From JALHVH01 sp963773685 (GTDB taxonomy: Bacteria > Acidobacteriota > Aminicenantia > Aminicenantales > Saccharicenantaceae): a stretch of DNA of 64,000 bases. Of the stretch, positions 15,219 to 23,065 are shown piece by piece; the stretch's first letter is position 1, and each line of letters starts with the position of its first letter. The translations under genes and the position numbers were made by a program. The notes below the pieces were generated by a model that did not search any database, was not told the origin of the DNA, and worked only from the letters and a program-made list of their open reading frames with translations. The stretch spans positions 868,001 to 932,000 of the forward strand of contig CAVZBY010000011.1 of assembly GCA_963773685.1 (NCBI GenBank), in the 5' to 3' direction.

Positions 15219-15966
15219 ATGGCGCTCAGGCCGTACCGGACCGACCTCCATATCCATACATGCCTCTCCCCGTGCGGGGAGCTGACGATCTATCCGCGCC
15301 GGATCGTCGAGCGGGCCCTCGAAGCCGGGCTCGACATCGTCGCCGTGACCGATCACAACACCGCGGAGAACGCGGCGGCAACGATACGGGCCGCGGAAGG
15401 GACGGGCTTGACGGTCCTTCCGGGCATGGAGATCGCGTCCGCGGAAGAGGTCCACGTCCTGGGCCTGTTCGAAACCATGAACGACCTTCTCCCCGTCCAG
15501 GAGGAGGTGTTCCGCGGCCTCCCGGACACCCCGGCCGGGAGCCGCGTTTCTCAAGGACCAGGTCGTCGTCGACGCGGAGGACGGGGTCACGGGCTTCAGC
15601 CCCCACTTTCTCATGGCGGCAACTCGGCTCGACGTCCGCGGGGTCGTCGATCTCATTCACCGCCAAGGCGGGCTGGCCATCGCCGCGCACATCGATCGGC
15701 CGTCGTTCAGCGTCGTCTCCCAGCTCGGCTTCGTCCCGCCCGGCCTCGAGCTCGACGCGCTGGAGATCTCCCCGCTCCTGACCTTCGCCGGGGCCCGGGC
15801 GGGCCTCGGTTCCGGGACCCGTCTCCCCCTGGTCCGTTTTTCCGACGCCCATCGACCCGAAGACATCGGCCTGGCCTGGACCGAATTCCGGTTGAAGGCC
15901 CCGCGGCTCACGGAGATCCGCAAGGCCCTCCAGGAGGCCGACGGAAGGGGGGTCACCGAGCCATGA
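15219..15966 (+). CDS. PHP-domain phosphoesterase, interrupted by one frameshift
   Basis: Metal-dependent PHP phosphoesterase family. The first part (from ATG 15219) has DLHIHTCLSPCG, VAVTDHNTAENA and GMEIASAEEVHVLGLF. The frame is lost near 15538-15546, and the rest continues one frame over: FSPHFLMAATRL, GLAIAAHIDRPSF, RFSDAHRPEDIG, ending at 15966. Removing one base from the GGGAGCC stretch restores a single protein of about 248 residues. Either a sequencing indel or a recent mutation; the rest of the operon is intact, which favours the former. PHP proteins are regular members of sensory hydrogenase clusters. Confidence 0.75.
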
Positions 15967-16499
15967 TGGAGGACCTGTCCCTCCACGTCCTCGACATTGC
16001 CGAGAACGCCGCAGCCGCGGGGGCGACCCGGATCACGATCCTCATCAACGAGAGCGAAGCTCGGGATATCCTGACGATCCGCATCTCGGACAACGGCCCG
16101 GGGATGGCGAAAGAGGCCGCCCGCCGGGCGCTCGACCCATTCTTCACGACGAAGGGCAAGCGAACGGGCCTCGGCCTCCCGCTCCTGGCCCAGGCGGCCG
16201 AACAGTGCGGCGGCGGAGTGACGATCGCGGCGCCGCCCGGGCGCGGGGTCAGGATCGTCGCCCGCTTCCGCTGGGGCCACGTGGACCGCCCCCCGCTGAC
16301 GAACATGAGGGCGACGATGGAAGTCCTCGTCGTCGGCCACGCGGACATCGAATTCCGTTACCGCCACCGGCGGAACGGACGGGCCTTCCGATTTTCGAGC
16401 CGCGATTTCCCGGCCGGCCCGGGCGCCCCTCCCCCCGCCGCCCTCAGCCGTCTCCGGAACGGTCTCCGGGCCGGGCTCGCGAGGATCGGACGGACGTGA
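15963..16499 (+). CDS. Stand-alone HATPase-domain protein
   Basis: 178-residue protein with a histidine-kinase-type ATP-binding domain and no HisKA: N-box HVLDIAENAAAAGA, G1 SDNGPGM, F-box LDPFFTTK, G2 KRTGLGLPLLAQA. The last 60 residues are unlike a kinase and Arg/Pro-rich. Overlaps the PHP gene by 4 bases. Same class of protein is found next to hydrogenase genes in anaerobes; it may act with the RsbW-like protein at 13162, but the phosphorylation target is unknown. Confidence 0.8.
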   Translation: MMEDLSLHVLDIAENAAAAGATRITILINESEARDILTIRISDNGPGMAKEAARRALDPFFTTKGKRTGLGLPLLAQAAEQCGGGVTIAAPPGRGVRIVARFRWGHVDRPPLTNMRATMEVLVVGHADIEFRYRHRRNGRAFRFSSRDFPAGPGAPPPAALSRLRNGLRAGLARIGRT

Positions 16500-16519
16500 T
16501 GCGGCGGGGCTTTCTCCGC

Positions 16520-16548
16520 TTGACAAAGACAATTTCGTTCTGTTATAA
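16520..16548 (+). promoter_or_regulatory. Sigma-70 promoter for the NADH-linked Fe-S/FMN operon
   Basis: TTGACA (16520-16525), 17-base spacer, TTATAA (16543-16548). The predicted leader is about 185 bases, long for this genome, and contains the palindrome CGAAGCTTCG at 16605-16614. No known riboswitch recognised. Confidence 0.65.
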
Positions 16549-16738
16549 CTCACTTCATATTTTATGGGCGACGATCATATCGTTTCGGGAGCCTTCATAA
16601 AGCTCGAAGCTTCGCTGGTTATCCCAACCGTCAGCACTTGTTTCCCCGTCCCTATCCGCTCCCCGCACGCCCGGCGGTTCTTATGTTTTTTTCCCGATAT
16701 CCCGTAAGTCGATATTCGTCTTGACAGGAGGGAAGAAC

Positions 16739-17260
16739 TTGACCGTCAGCACGGAGAAGATCACGTCCATCATCGACAGGCACGGCGGCCTCCGGAAGAA
16801 CCTCATCGCGACGCTCCTGGATATCCAAGCCGAGTACAATTACCTCCCGCCGGAATCGCTCCGCCAGGTCGCCGGGGCGTTGGCTATGCCGCTCATCGAC
16901 ATCGTCGGCGTGGCCACGTTCTACCGGGCCTTCAGCCTCGCGCCCCGGGGAAAGCACACATGCCTCGTCTGCATGGGCACGGCCTGCCATGTCCGCGGGG
17001 GGCCGAAAGTCCTCGAGGAGTTCGAGCGCCAGCTCAACGTCGCCGCCGGACAGACGACCGCGGACGGCCAGTTCACGCTGGAAACGGTGGCCTGCCTCGG
17101 CTGCTGCGCCATCGGACCCGTCGTCCAGATCGACGGCAACTTCCACGGCCACACCTCCATCCGGAGCGTCCGCCAGATCCTCAAGAGATACCAGAAGCCG
17201 GAGGCGGCGCCGGAGGCCAAGCCCAAGGGAAAGAAGCGGGCCAAGGCCGGGACCCAATGA
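16739..17260 (+). CDS. hndA: NuoE/HndA-like [2Fe-2S] subunit
   Basis: 173-residue thioredoxin-like [2Fe-2S] subunit of NADH-linked Fe-S flavoenzymes (HydC/HndA/BfuC type). Ligands lie in CMGTACHVRGG and ACLGCCAIGP; FYRAFSLAPRGKH is the family pattern preceding them. A Lys-rich tail is added. The start is the TTG at 16739, placed 6 bases after GGAGGG (16727-16732); the longer frame from 16721 would begin inside the SD. First gene of a five-gene operon. Confidence 0.92.
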   Translation: MTVSTEKITSIIDRHGGLRKNLIATLLDIQAEYNYLPPESLRQVAGALAMPLIDIVGVATFYRAFSLAPRGKHTCLVCMGTACHVRGGPKVLEEFERQLNVAAGQTTADGQFTLETVACLGCCAIGPVVQIDGNFHGHTSIRSVRQILKRYQKPEAAPEAKPKGKKRAKAGTQ

Positions 17261-17300
17261 CAGGGATTTCCGGGTCAAGGCTCGAAAGAGAGGACACCTG

Positions 17301-17693
17301 ATGGCTGAAAAGAAAAAACTGCGAATCCAGGACCTGGCCAAGATCCGGGACAAGACGAAGGCCATGATGGCGATCCGCGAGAACGAGGGGCGGGCGAAGA
17401 TCACGGTCCATATGGGGACCTGCGGCATCGCGGCCGGCGCCCGCGACGTCATGGATGCCCTCCTCGACGAGATGCAGAAGCACAAGGTCAAGGACGTCAT
17501 CGTGACCACCTCCGGGTGCGCCGGGCTGTGCAACCGCGAGCCGATGGCCACGGTCGAGCTGAAGGCGAGGCCGCCCGTCAAGTACGCCGACCTCAACCCG
17601 GAGAAGATGCGGAAGATCTTCGTCAAACACGTCCTCGGCGGCCGTCTGGTCGCCGAATACGCCCTGGCGATCGGCAGCGAAACGATGTACTGA
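17301..17693 (+). CDS. hndB: (2Fe-2S) ferredoxin domain protein, HndB-like
   Basis: 130-residue thioredoxin-fold ferredoxin as found between the E and F subunits in Hnd-type complexes. Ligand pattern MGTCGIAAGARDV...TSGCAGLCNREP gives four Cys (C, then C-x3-C, with one in MGTC). It probably carries electrons between the NuoE-like and NuoF-like subunits. 40 bases after hndA, with an A-rich N-terminus (MAEKKKL). Confidence 0.88.
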   Translation: MAEKKKLRIQDLAKIRDKTKAMMAIRENEGRAKITVHMGTCGIAAGARDVMDALLDEMQKHKVKDVIVTTSGCAGLCNREPMATVELKARPPVKYADLNPEKMRKIFVKHVLGGRLVAEYALAIGSETMY

Positions 17694-17702
17694 GGGGGAT
17701 CC

Positions 17703-19532
17703 TTGAAACACCATCGAACTCACGTATTGGTTTGCGCCGGGACCGGGTGCGTTTCGTGCGGGGCCTTCGGGATCAAGGAGGCCCTGGAAAAGGAGGTCCG
17801 GAAGCGGAAGCTCGAGGACGAGGTCCTCGTCGTCGCGACGGGCTGCAACGGCTTCTGCGAAAAGGGTCCGATCGTCATGGTCCACCCCGACGGGATCTTC
17901 TACCAGCAGATCACGCCCGCGGACGTCCCGGTCCTCGTCGAAGAGCATTTCCTGAAGGGACGGCCCGTCAAGCGCCTGATGTACGTTCCGCCCGAAGAGA
18001 CGGATCCGGTCCCGAAGATGAAGGACATCGAGTTCTTCAAACACCAGCGGCTGATCGTCCTCCGCAATCGCGGCCGGATCGATCCGGAAAAGGTCGAGGA
18101 ATACATCGCCTTCGACGGCTACGAAGCGATGGGCAAGGCCCTGACGGACATGACCCCCGAGGAGATCATTGCCGAGATCGAGCGCTCCGGCCTCCGGGGC
18201 CGGGGCGGGGCCGGGTTCCCGACGGGCAAGAAATGGGCGGCCGCCCGCCGGGCGAAGGGCACGCCGAAATACCTCATCTGCAACGGCGACGAGGGGGACC
18301 CGGGCGCGTTCATGGACCGGTCCGTTCTCGAGGCCGACCCCCACGCCATCCTCGAGGGCATGGTCATCGGCGCCCGGGCGGTCGGGGCCGTGAAGGGCTT
18401 CATCTACATCCGGAACGAATACCCGCTGGCGCTCAAGCGGGTCGAGATCGCCATCCGCCAGGCCGAGGAGGCGGGGCTGCTCGGGAAGGACATCCTGGGG
18501 ACCGGGTTTGATTTCGATCTCGAGATCGTCCAGGGCGCGGGCGCGTTCGTCTCCGGGGAAGAGACCGCTCTCATCGCCTCCGTTGAGGGGCGGATCGCGG
18601 TCCCCAGGCAGAGGCCGCCCTTCCCCGCCCAGCACGGGCTCTGGGGGAAGCCGACGGTCATCAACAACGTCGAGACCTGGGCCACCGTCCCCAACATCAT
18701 CCGGCGGGGCGCGGAGTGGTTCTCGGGCCTGGGAACGAAGACGAGCAAGGGCACGAAGATCTTTTCCCTGGTGGGAAAGATCAACAATACGGGCCTGGTC
18801 GAGGTCCCCATGGGGATCACGCTCCGGGACATCGTCTTCGGCATCGGCGGCGGCATCCCCGACGGCCGGGAATTCAAGGGGGTCCAGATCGGCGGGCCTT
18901 CGGGCGGATGCATCCCGGCGAAGCTCATGGACCTCGCGGTCGATTACGAGAGCCTGACCGAAGCGGGGGCCATGATGGGCTCGGGCGGGATGATCGTGAT
19001 GGACGACAAGACGTGCATGGTCGACGTGGCCAAGTACTTCCTGAACTTCCTCCGCGACGAATCCTGCGGCAAGTGCGTCTCCTGCCGGGAAGGCACGCAG
19101 AGGATGTGGGAGATCGTCCGGGACATCACCGAAGGTAAGGGAAAGAAGGGAGACCTCGAGCTTCTGGAAGAGCTTGCTTGGGCCTGTAAGGACGCCTCCA
19201 TGTGCGGCCTCGGGCAGACGGCGGCGAACCCGGTGCTCTCGACCCTGAGATATTTTCGGGACGAATACGTCGCCCACATCGAGAAAAAGCACTGCCCGGC
19301 CGGGGTCTGCAAGAGCCTCATTCGCTATGCGGTCATCCCGGAGAAGTGCACGGGCTGTCTGGCCTGCAAGAACTCCTGCCCGCAGGATGCCATCCGCGGC
19401 GTCCTGAAGGGCGTCCACATCATCGAGTACGAGAAGTGCATCAAGTGCGGGGCCTGCCTCGAAGCCTGCCGGTTCGAGGCGGTCGAAACCCAGCGCGACG
19501 AGGCCATCGTCATCGTGGAGGAACGGGCATGA
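17703..19532 (+). CDS. hndC: NuoF/HndC-like NADH-binding flavoprotein with extra Fe-S domains
   Basis: 609-residue NAD(P)H- and FMN-binding subunit (HydB/HndC/BfuB type). An N-terminal [2Fe-2S] domain (CAGTGCVSCGAFG, GCNGFCEKGP) precedes the NuoF core: FMN/NAD loop GRGGAGFPTGKKW, CNGDEGDPGAFMDR, GAGAFVSGEETAL, and the cluster motif SCGKCVSCREGT. A C-terminal pair of [4Fe-4S] motifs follows (CTGCLACKNSCP, CIKCGACLEACR). This is the architecture of electron-bifurcating HydABC-type enzymes. TTG start at 17703, preceded by GAGGGGAT. Confidence 0.93.
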   Translation: MKHHRTHVLVCAGTGCVSCGAFGIKEALEKEVRKRKLEDEVLVVATGCNGFCEKGPIVMVHPDGIFYQQITPADVPVLVEEHFLKGRPVKRLMYVPPEETDPVPKMKDIEFFKHQRLIVLRNRGRIDPEKVEEYIAFDGYEAMGKALTDMTPEEIIAEIERSGLRGRGGAGFPTGKKWAAARRAKGTPKYLICNGDEGDPGAFMDRSVLEADPHAILEGMVIGARAVGAVKGFIYIRNEYPLALKRVEIAIRQAEEAGLLGKDILGTGFDFDLEIVQGAGAFVSGEETALIASVEGRIAVPRQRPPFPAQHGLWGKPTVINNVETWATVPNIIRRGAEWFSGLGTKTSKGTKIFSLVGKINNTGLVEVPMGITLRDIVFGIGGGIPDGREFKGVQIGGPSGGCIPAKLMDLAVDYESLTEAGAMMGSGGMIVMDDKTCMVDVAKYFLNFLRDESCGKCVSCREGTQRMWEIVRDITEGKGKKGDLELLEELAWACKDASMCGLGQTAANPVLSTLRYFRDEYVAHIEKKHCPAGVCKSLIRYAVIPEKCTGCLACKNSCPQDAIRGVLKGVHIIEYEKCIKCGACLEACRFEAVETQRDEAIVIVEERA

Positions 19533-20233
19533 TCACGTTCAAGATGAACAACCTCGAGGTGCAGGCGGAGGAGGGCTCGACGGTCCTCGAGATCGCAAAG
19601 TTCTACGGCCTCGAGATCCCCCACCTCTGCCACAATCATGGGCTGAGCGAATATGGGGCCTGCCGGCTGTGCCTGGTCGAGGTCGGCGACGGCCCGCGGG
19701 CCAAGCTCGTCACCTCGTGCACCTATCCGGCCGAGGAAGGGCTCGTCGTCCGCACCGACACGAAGCGGGTCGTCGCCGCCCGGCGGATGATGATCGAGCT
19801 GATGCTGTCGACGGCCCCGGGCTCGAAGAAGCTGCAGGACCTGGCCTCGAAGTTCGGGGTCACCCGCCAGAGGTTCAAACCCCGGGACGAGGAATGCGTG
19901 TACTGCGGCCTCTGCGTCCGCATCTGCGACGAGCAGATGGACGCCCGGGCCATCGGGTTCCAGAACCGGGGGCATAAGCGGAAGATCGGGACCCCGTTCG
20001 ACGCCCGCTCGGAGGTCTGCCGCCTCTGCGGCGCCTGCATGTACATCTGCCCGGCCTGCTCGCTCCGTTGCCAGGGTCCGGCCGCTGAAACGGACATCTG
20101 CAACGCCTGCCTGACGATGGAGCCGACCTGCCTGGAGGAGTTCGAAGAGCTCCAGTGCTGGATGTACGACGCCGGCCGCTGCGGGACGTGCGTCACGGTC
20201 ACGGACAAGAAAAAACAGGGACAAAAGTCATAA
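19529..20233 (+). CDS. NuoG-N/HydA-N-like Fe-S subunit lacking an H-cluster domain
   Basis: 234-residue electron-transfer subunit. An N-terminal [2Fe-2S] plant-ferredoxin-like domain (HLCHNHGLSEYGACRLCLVEV, with a later Cys in TSCTYP) is followed by [4Fe-4S] motifs ECVYCGLCVRIC and VCRLCGACMYICP and a Cys-rich tail (CNACLTMEPTC, CGTC). In HndD/HydA this region leads into the H-cluster catalytic domain; here the protein simply stops, and the His-Cys3 motif is also missing. It is therefore a wire rather than a hydrogenase. Overlaps hndC by 4 bases and precedes the FMN protein by 16. Confidence 0.88.
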   Translation: MITFKMNNLEVQAEEGSTVLEIAKFYGLEIPHLCHNHGLSEYGACRLCLVEVGDGPRAKLVTSCTYPAEEGLVVRTDTKRVVAARRMMIELMLSTAPGSKKLQDLASKFGVTRQRFKPRDEECVYCGLCVRICDEQMDARAIGFQNRGHKRKIGTPFDARSEVCRLCGACMYICPACSLRCQGPAAETDICNACLTMEPTCLEEFEELQCWMYDAGRCGTCVTVTDKKKQGQKS

Positions 20234-20249
20234 GAAGGAGGGTAGCAAC

Positions 20250-21830
20250 ATGTCTTACACGAAACTCAATCGGAGCGCGGCGACACTGACCAAGAACCGG
20301 ACCGAGGGGTCCATCAGCCCGTTCAGCGGGATGTGCGTGACCTGCGTGGACGGCTGTATCGGGATGTGCGAGATCGGGAAATCGGCTTACCGGGGGGCGG
20401 AGGTCCTGTACCCCCAGCCGTTCGGCATCATCACCGCCGGGGCGGAGAAGGACTATCCCTACGACCTGTCCCATTTCAGCGTCATGGGGACGGCCGTCGG
20501 CGCCCACGGCGTCGAGGCCGACAGCGACAAGGCCACGTTCGAGAAGGTGAGCATCGAGACCCGGATCGGCGTCGACAAGTCCATCAAGCTCCGGGTCCCG
20601 TTCGTCATCCCGGGCATGGGCTCGACCAACGTCGCGAAGAATAATTGGGAAGGGCTGGCCATAGGGGCGGCCATTTCCGGGGCCATCCTGACCGTCGGCG
20701 AAAACGTCGCGGCCATGGACGAAGGCTCGGATATCAGGAACGGGCGGGTCCTCCGCTCGCCCGACATGGAGAACCGGGTGAAGCTCTTCCAGGACTGGCA
20801 GGACGACGGCTACGGCGCCGTCGTCGTCCAGGCCAACGTCGAAGACACCCGGCTCGGGGTCCAGGAATACACCATCGAGAAGCTGGGCGTTAAGGCCGTC
20901 GAGCTCAAGTGGGGCCAGGGGGCAAAGGACATCGGCGGCGAGGTCAAGATCAAGAGCTTGAAGAAAGCCCAGGAGCTGAAGCGGCGCGGCTACATCGTCC
21001 TGCCCGACCCTGAAGACGAGGCCGTCATCCAGGCCTTCGAGAAGGGGAGCTTCAAGGAGTTCGAGCGCCATTCCCGCCTGGGAATGGTCGCCGAGGACAC
21101 CTTCATGGCCCGGGTCGAACAGCTCCGGAAGGCCGGCGCCAAGTACGTGTTCCTGAAGACCGGCGCCTACCGCCCGGCCGACCTGGCCCGGGCGGTCAAG
21201 TTCGCCTCGAAGGCGAAGCTCGACATGCTGACGGTCGACGGGGCCGGCGGCGGCACGGGCATGAGCCCCTGGCGGATGATGAACGAATGGGGCATCCCGA
21301 GCGTCGAGATCTGGTCGCTGACCTATAAGTACGCCCACCAGCTGGCCCAACAGAAAGAATACGTCCCCGACATCGTCTTCGCCGGCGGCGTCACGTTCGA
21401 GGATCAGATCTTCAAGGCCCTCTCCATCGGCGCGCCCTACGTCAAGGCCGTGGGCATGGCCCGCAGTCCTCTGGCGGCGGCCATGGTCGGCAAGACCATC
21501 GGCAAGCGCATCGATGAGGGACAGATCCCCGTCTACGTCGAGCGGTTCGGCGGCTCTCGCGAAGAGATCTTCGTCACCTCGCCCGAGCTAAAGCTGAAAT
21601 ACGGCGACCGATTCGCGTCGCTCCCCAGCGGCGCCATCGGCGTCTTTTCCTATTTCAAGCGGCTGAACCAGGGCCTCCGCCAGCTCATGGCCGGGAACCG
21701 CAAGTTCGCCCTGAACTACATCACCCGGGACGACATCGCGGCCCTGACCAAGCCGGCGGCGGAGATCAGCGGGATTCCTTATATTCTCGACGTGGACAAG
21801 GACGAGGTCGCCAAGATCCTCAAGGGCTAG
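20250..21830 (+). CDS. FMN-binding glutamate-synthase-like protein (GltB domain 2 family)
   Basis: 526-residue flavoprotein of the glutamate synthase FMN-domain family (COG0069-like). The FMN/TIM-barrel signature is VDGAGGGTGMSPWRMMNEWG, with IVFAGGVTFEDQIFKALSIG near the phosphate site. The [3Fe-4S] Cys motif that normally follows is absent (GMARSPLAAAMVGKTIGK). Instead the N-terminus has CVTCVDGCIGMCEIG, a C-x2-C-x3-C-x3-C set suited to a [4Fe-4S] cluster. No glutaminase domain. Strong SD (GAAGGAGGG, 20234-20242). As last gene of the NADH-linked operon it is the presumed catalytic subunit; the substrate is unknown. Confidence 0.88.
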   Translation: MSYTKLNRSAATLTKNRTEGSISPFSGMCVTCVDGCIGMCEIGKSAYRGAEVLYPQPFGIITAGAEKDYPYDLSHFSVMGTAVGAHGVEADSDKATFEKVSIETRIGVDKSIKLRVPFVIPGMGSTNVAKNNWEGLAIGAAISGAILTVGENVAAMDEGSDIRNGRVLRSPDMENRVKLFQDWQDDGYGAVVVQANVEDTRLGVQEYTIEKLGVKAVELKWGQGAKDIGGEVKIKSLKKAQELKRRGYIVLPDPEDEAVIQAFEKGSFKEFERHSRLGMVAEDTFMARVEQLRKAGAKYVFLKTGAYRPADLARAVKFASKAKLDMLTVDGAGGGTGMSPWRMMNEWGIPSVEIWSLTYKYAHQLAQQKEYVPDIVFAGGVTFEDQIFKALSIGAPYVKAVGMARSPLAAAMVGKTIGKRIDEGQIPVYVERFGGSREEIFVTSPELKLKYGDRFASLPSGAIGVFSYFKRLNQGLRQLMAGNRKFALNYITRDDIAALTKPAAEISGIPYILDVDKDEVAKILKG

Positions 21831-21862
21831 TCTCCGGCTCCATCGGCGTATAGCTGGGAATC

Positions 21863-21942
21863 GCCTCCGAAGGCCTCGGAGGCCGCCCCTTGACCCCAGA
21901 CCCGGGAACCGCTTCGGGTTCCCCCATCGCAAGAGCGATGGG
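21863..21942. terminator. Triple hairpin after the NADH-linked operon
   Basis: GCCTCCGA/TCGGAGGC (21863-21883), GGGAACC/GGTTCCC (21904-21923) and CCCATCGC/GCGATGGG (21923-21942) follow one another. No clear T-run, so termination would not be classical; it may be REP-like. Confidence 0.4.
21885..21904. repeat. Dispersed 20-mer, copy 2
   Basis: Exact reverse complement of 7181-7200. Confidence 0.6.
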
Positions 21943-22039
21943 CCCCCTTCCCAACTGGGGTTTACGGAGCGGGCCTCCTCGCCCTTCGCGGCGATTCACC
22001 CGGATGCTCGCTACATTCCAGTCGATGAAACTCGAGCTC

Positions 22040-22297
22040 GCGGGCTGGGGGCACGGATGGAACGGACCGAGCGGACGTTGGAGGGTTTAGCCCGCACGAA
22101 GCCGATTTCGAGGAGATTCGGGCGAGGATGTTTGAGCGTCCGAAGATCTCGAACCCATGCCGCTTTGGACGAGGGCACGGAGTAGCATCCCCGGCAAGTT
22201 CGCGAGTTCCGAGCCCGCCGAAGAAAGCGGCGAGGGCGCGGCGTTAAGAACCCGACCGGGAGCGAGGCCGTTCCATCCGTGCCATTGACCAGCCCGC
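22040..22297. repeat. Long-range inverted repeat
   Basis: GGCACGGATGGAACGG (22050-22065) pairs perfectly with 22268-22283; the flanking GCGGGCTGG (22040-22048) pairs with 22289-22297. The enclosed 200 bases are GC-rich and non-coding. Confidence 0.5.
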
Positions 22298-22339
22298 GCC
22301 GCCAAGCCGAGTCCCCCGAGTCCTGAGCAGGCGATCCCA

Positions 22340-22368
22340 TGGACAGGGTAGCCGCGATATGTTATAAA
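22340..22368 (+). promoter_or_regulatory. Promoter for the M50-trpS-scpAB operon
   Basis: TGGACA (22340-22345), 17-base spacer, TATAAA (22363-22368), 15 bases before the ATG at 22384; no SD is seen. Confidence 0.55.
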
Positions 22369-22383
22369 TAGCGGCGATTCACC

Positions 22384-23064
22384 ATGGATGCCCTGTCGAT
22401 CGTCTTCAGCCTGTTCGCCCTGCTCTTCGCCATTACCATCCATGAGGCTTCGCACGCCTGGGCCGCCAACCGCATGGGCGACCCGACCGCGATGGGCATG
22501 GGGCGGGTTTCGCTCAATCCCCTCGCTCATATCGACCCCGTCGGCACGGTCCTGCTTCCCTTGCTCCTCGTCGTCGCCGGAGCCCCCGCCTTCGGCTGGG
22601 CCAAGCCGGTCATCGTCAACCCCTACAATCTCCGGAACCCGCGCCGGGACAATCTCTGGATCTCGCTCGCGGGCCCGGCGGCCAACATCTCGGCCGCCGC
22701 CGCCGGCCTGATAGCCATCCTCCTCCTCAAGGTGCTGAGCCCCGGGCTGACGGGCTTCCTGAGGAGCTTCCTCGTCTACAAGCAGGGTTTCCCTCCCGGC
22801 TTCTACCCTCTCCAGGGCCTGGCCCTGATCCTGTTCTACGGAATCCTGGTCAATACCTACCTGGCCGTCTTCAACCTCATCCCGGTGCCGCCCCTCGACG
22901 GGAGCGGCGTGCTCTCCGGACTCCTCTCGGACGAGGCCGCCAGGAGATACGACCGCATCCGTCCCTTCGGGTTCATCATCGTCCTCGTCCTCATCTACCT
23001 GGGGTTCCTGGATATCATCATCCGGCCCCTTCAACTCCTCATCTTCACCCTGATATTCTTCTGA
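22384..23064 (+). CDS. Site-2 protease family protein (M50, short form)
   Basis: 226-residue intramembrane zinc protease of the YwhC/short S2P type. The HExxH site is in the first span (ITIHEASHAW, His near 20), and the third ligand Asp is in NLIPVPPLDGSG. Four or more hydrophobic spans; no PDZ domain. Starts the operon with trpS one base after its stop codon, an arrangement also seen in other phyla (M50-trpS-scpA-scpB). Substrate unknown. Confidence 0.92.
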   Translation: MDALSIVFSLFALLFAITIHEASHAWAANRMGDPTAMGMGRVSLNPLAHIDPVGTVLLPLLLVVAGAPAFGWAKPVIVNPYNLRNPRRDNLWISLAGPAANISAAAAGLIAILLLKVLSPGLTGFLRSFLVYKQGFPPGFYPLQGLALILFYGILVNTYLAVFNLIPVPPLDGSGVLSGLLSDEAARRYDRIRPFGFIIVLVLIYLGFLDIIIRPLQLLIFTLIFF

Positions 23065-23065
23065 C

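Larger units (their letters stand above)
21831..22383. other. 553-base intergenic region without a supported gene
   Basis: Holds three successive hairpins near the upstream gene, a dispersed 20-mer, a long inverted repeat (22040-22065 with 22268-22297) and a promoter for the next operon. Short reading frames here show no family resemblance or SD, so I call none. It may be a degenerate mobile repeat or a structured RNA. Confidence 0.6.

Noticed and set aside
15530..15550. Programmed ribosomal frameshifting in the PHP gene
   Set aside because: No slippery heptamer, downstream pseudoknot or SD-like stimulator is evident; an indel is simpler.
15066..16499. One continuous 477-residue protein linking PHP and HATPase domains
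   Set aside because: The middle part (about 15545-15960) is an out-of-frame Arg/Pro-rich read-through; the real PHP C-terminal half lies in another frame and the HATPase has its own ATG at 15963.
22011..22340. 109-residue minus-strand frame in the large intergenic region
   Set aside because: Arg/Ser/Pro-rich, no SD, overlaps a long inverted repeat; resembles a chance frame in GC-rich non-coding DNA.
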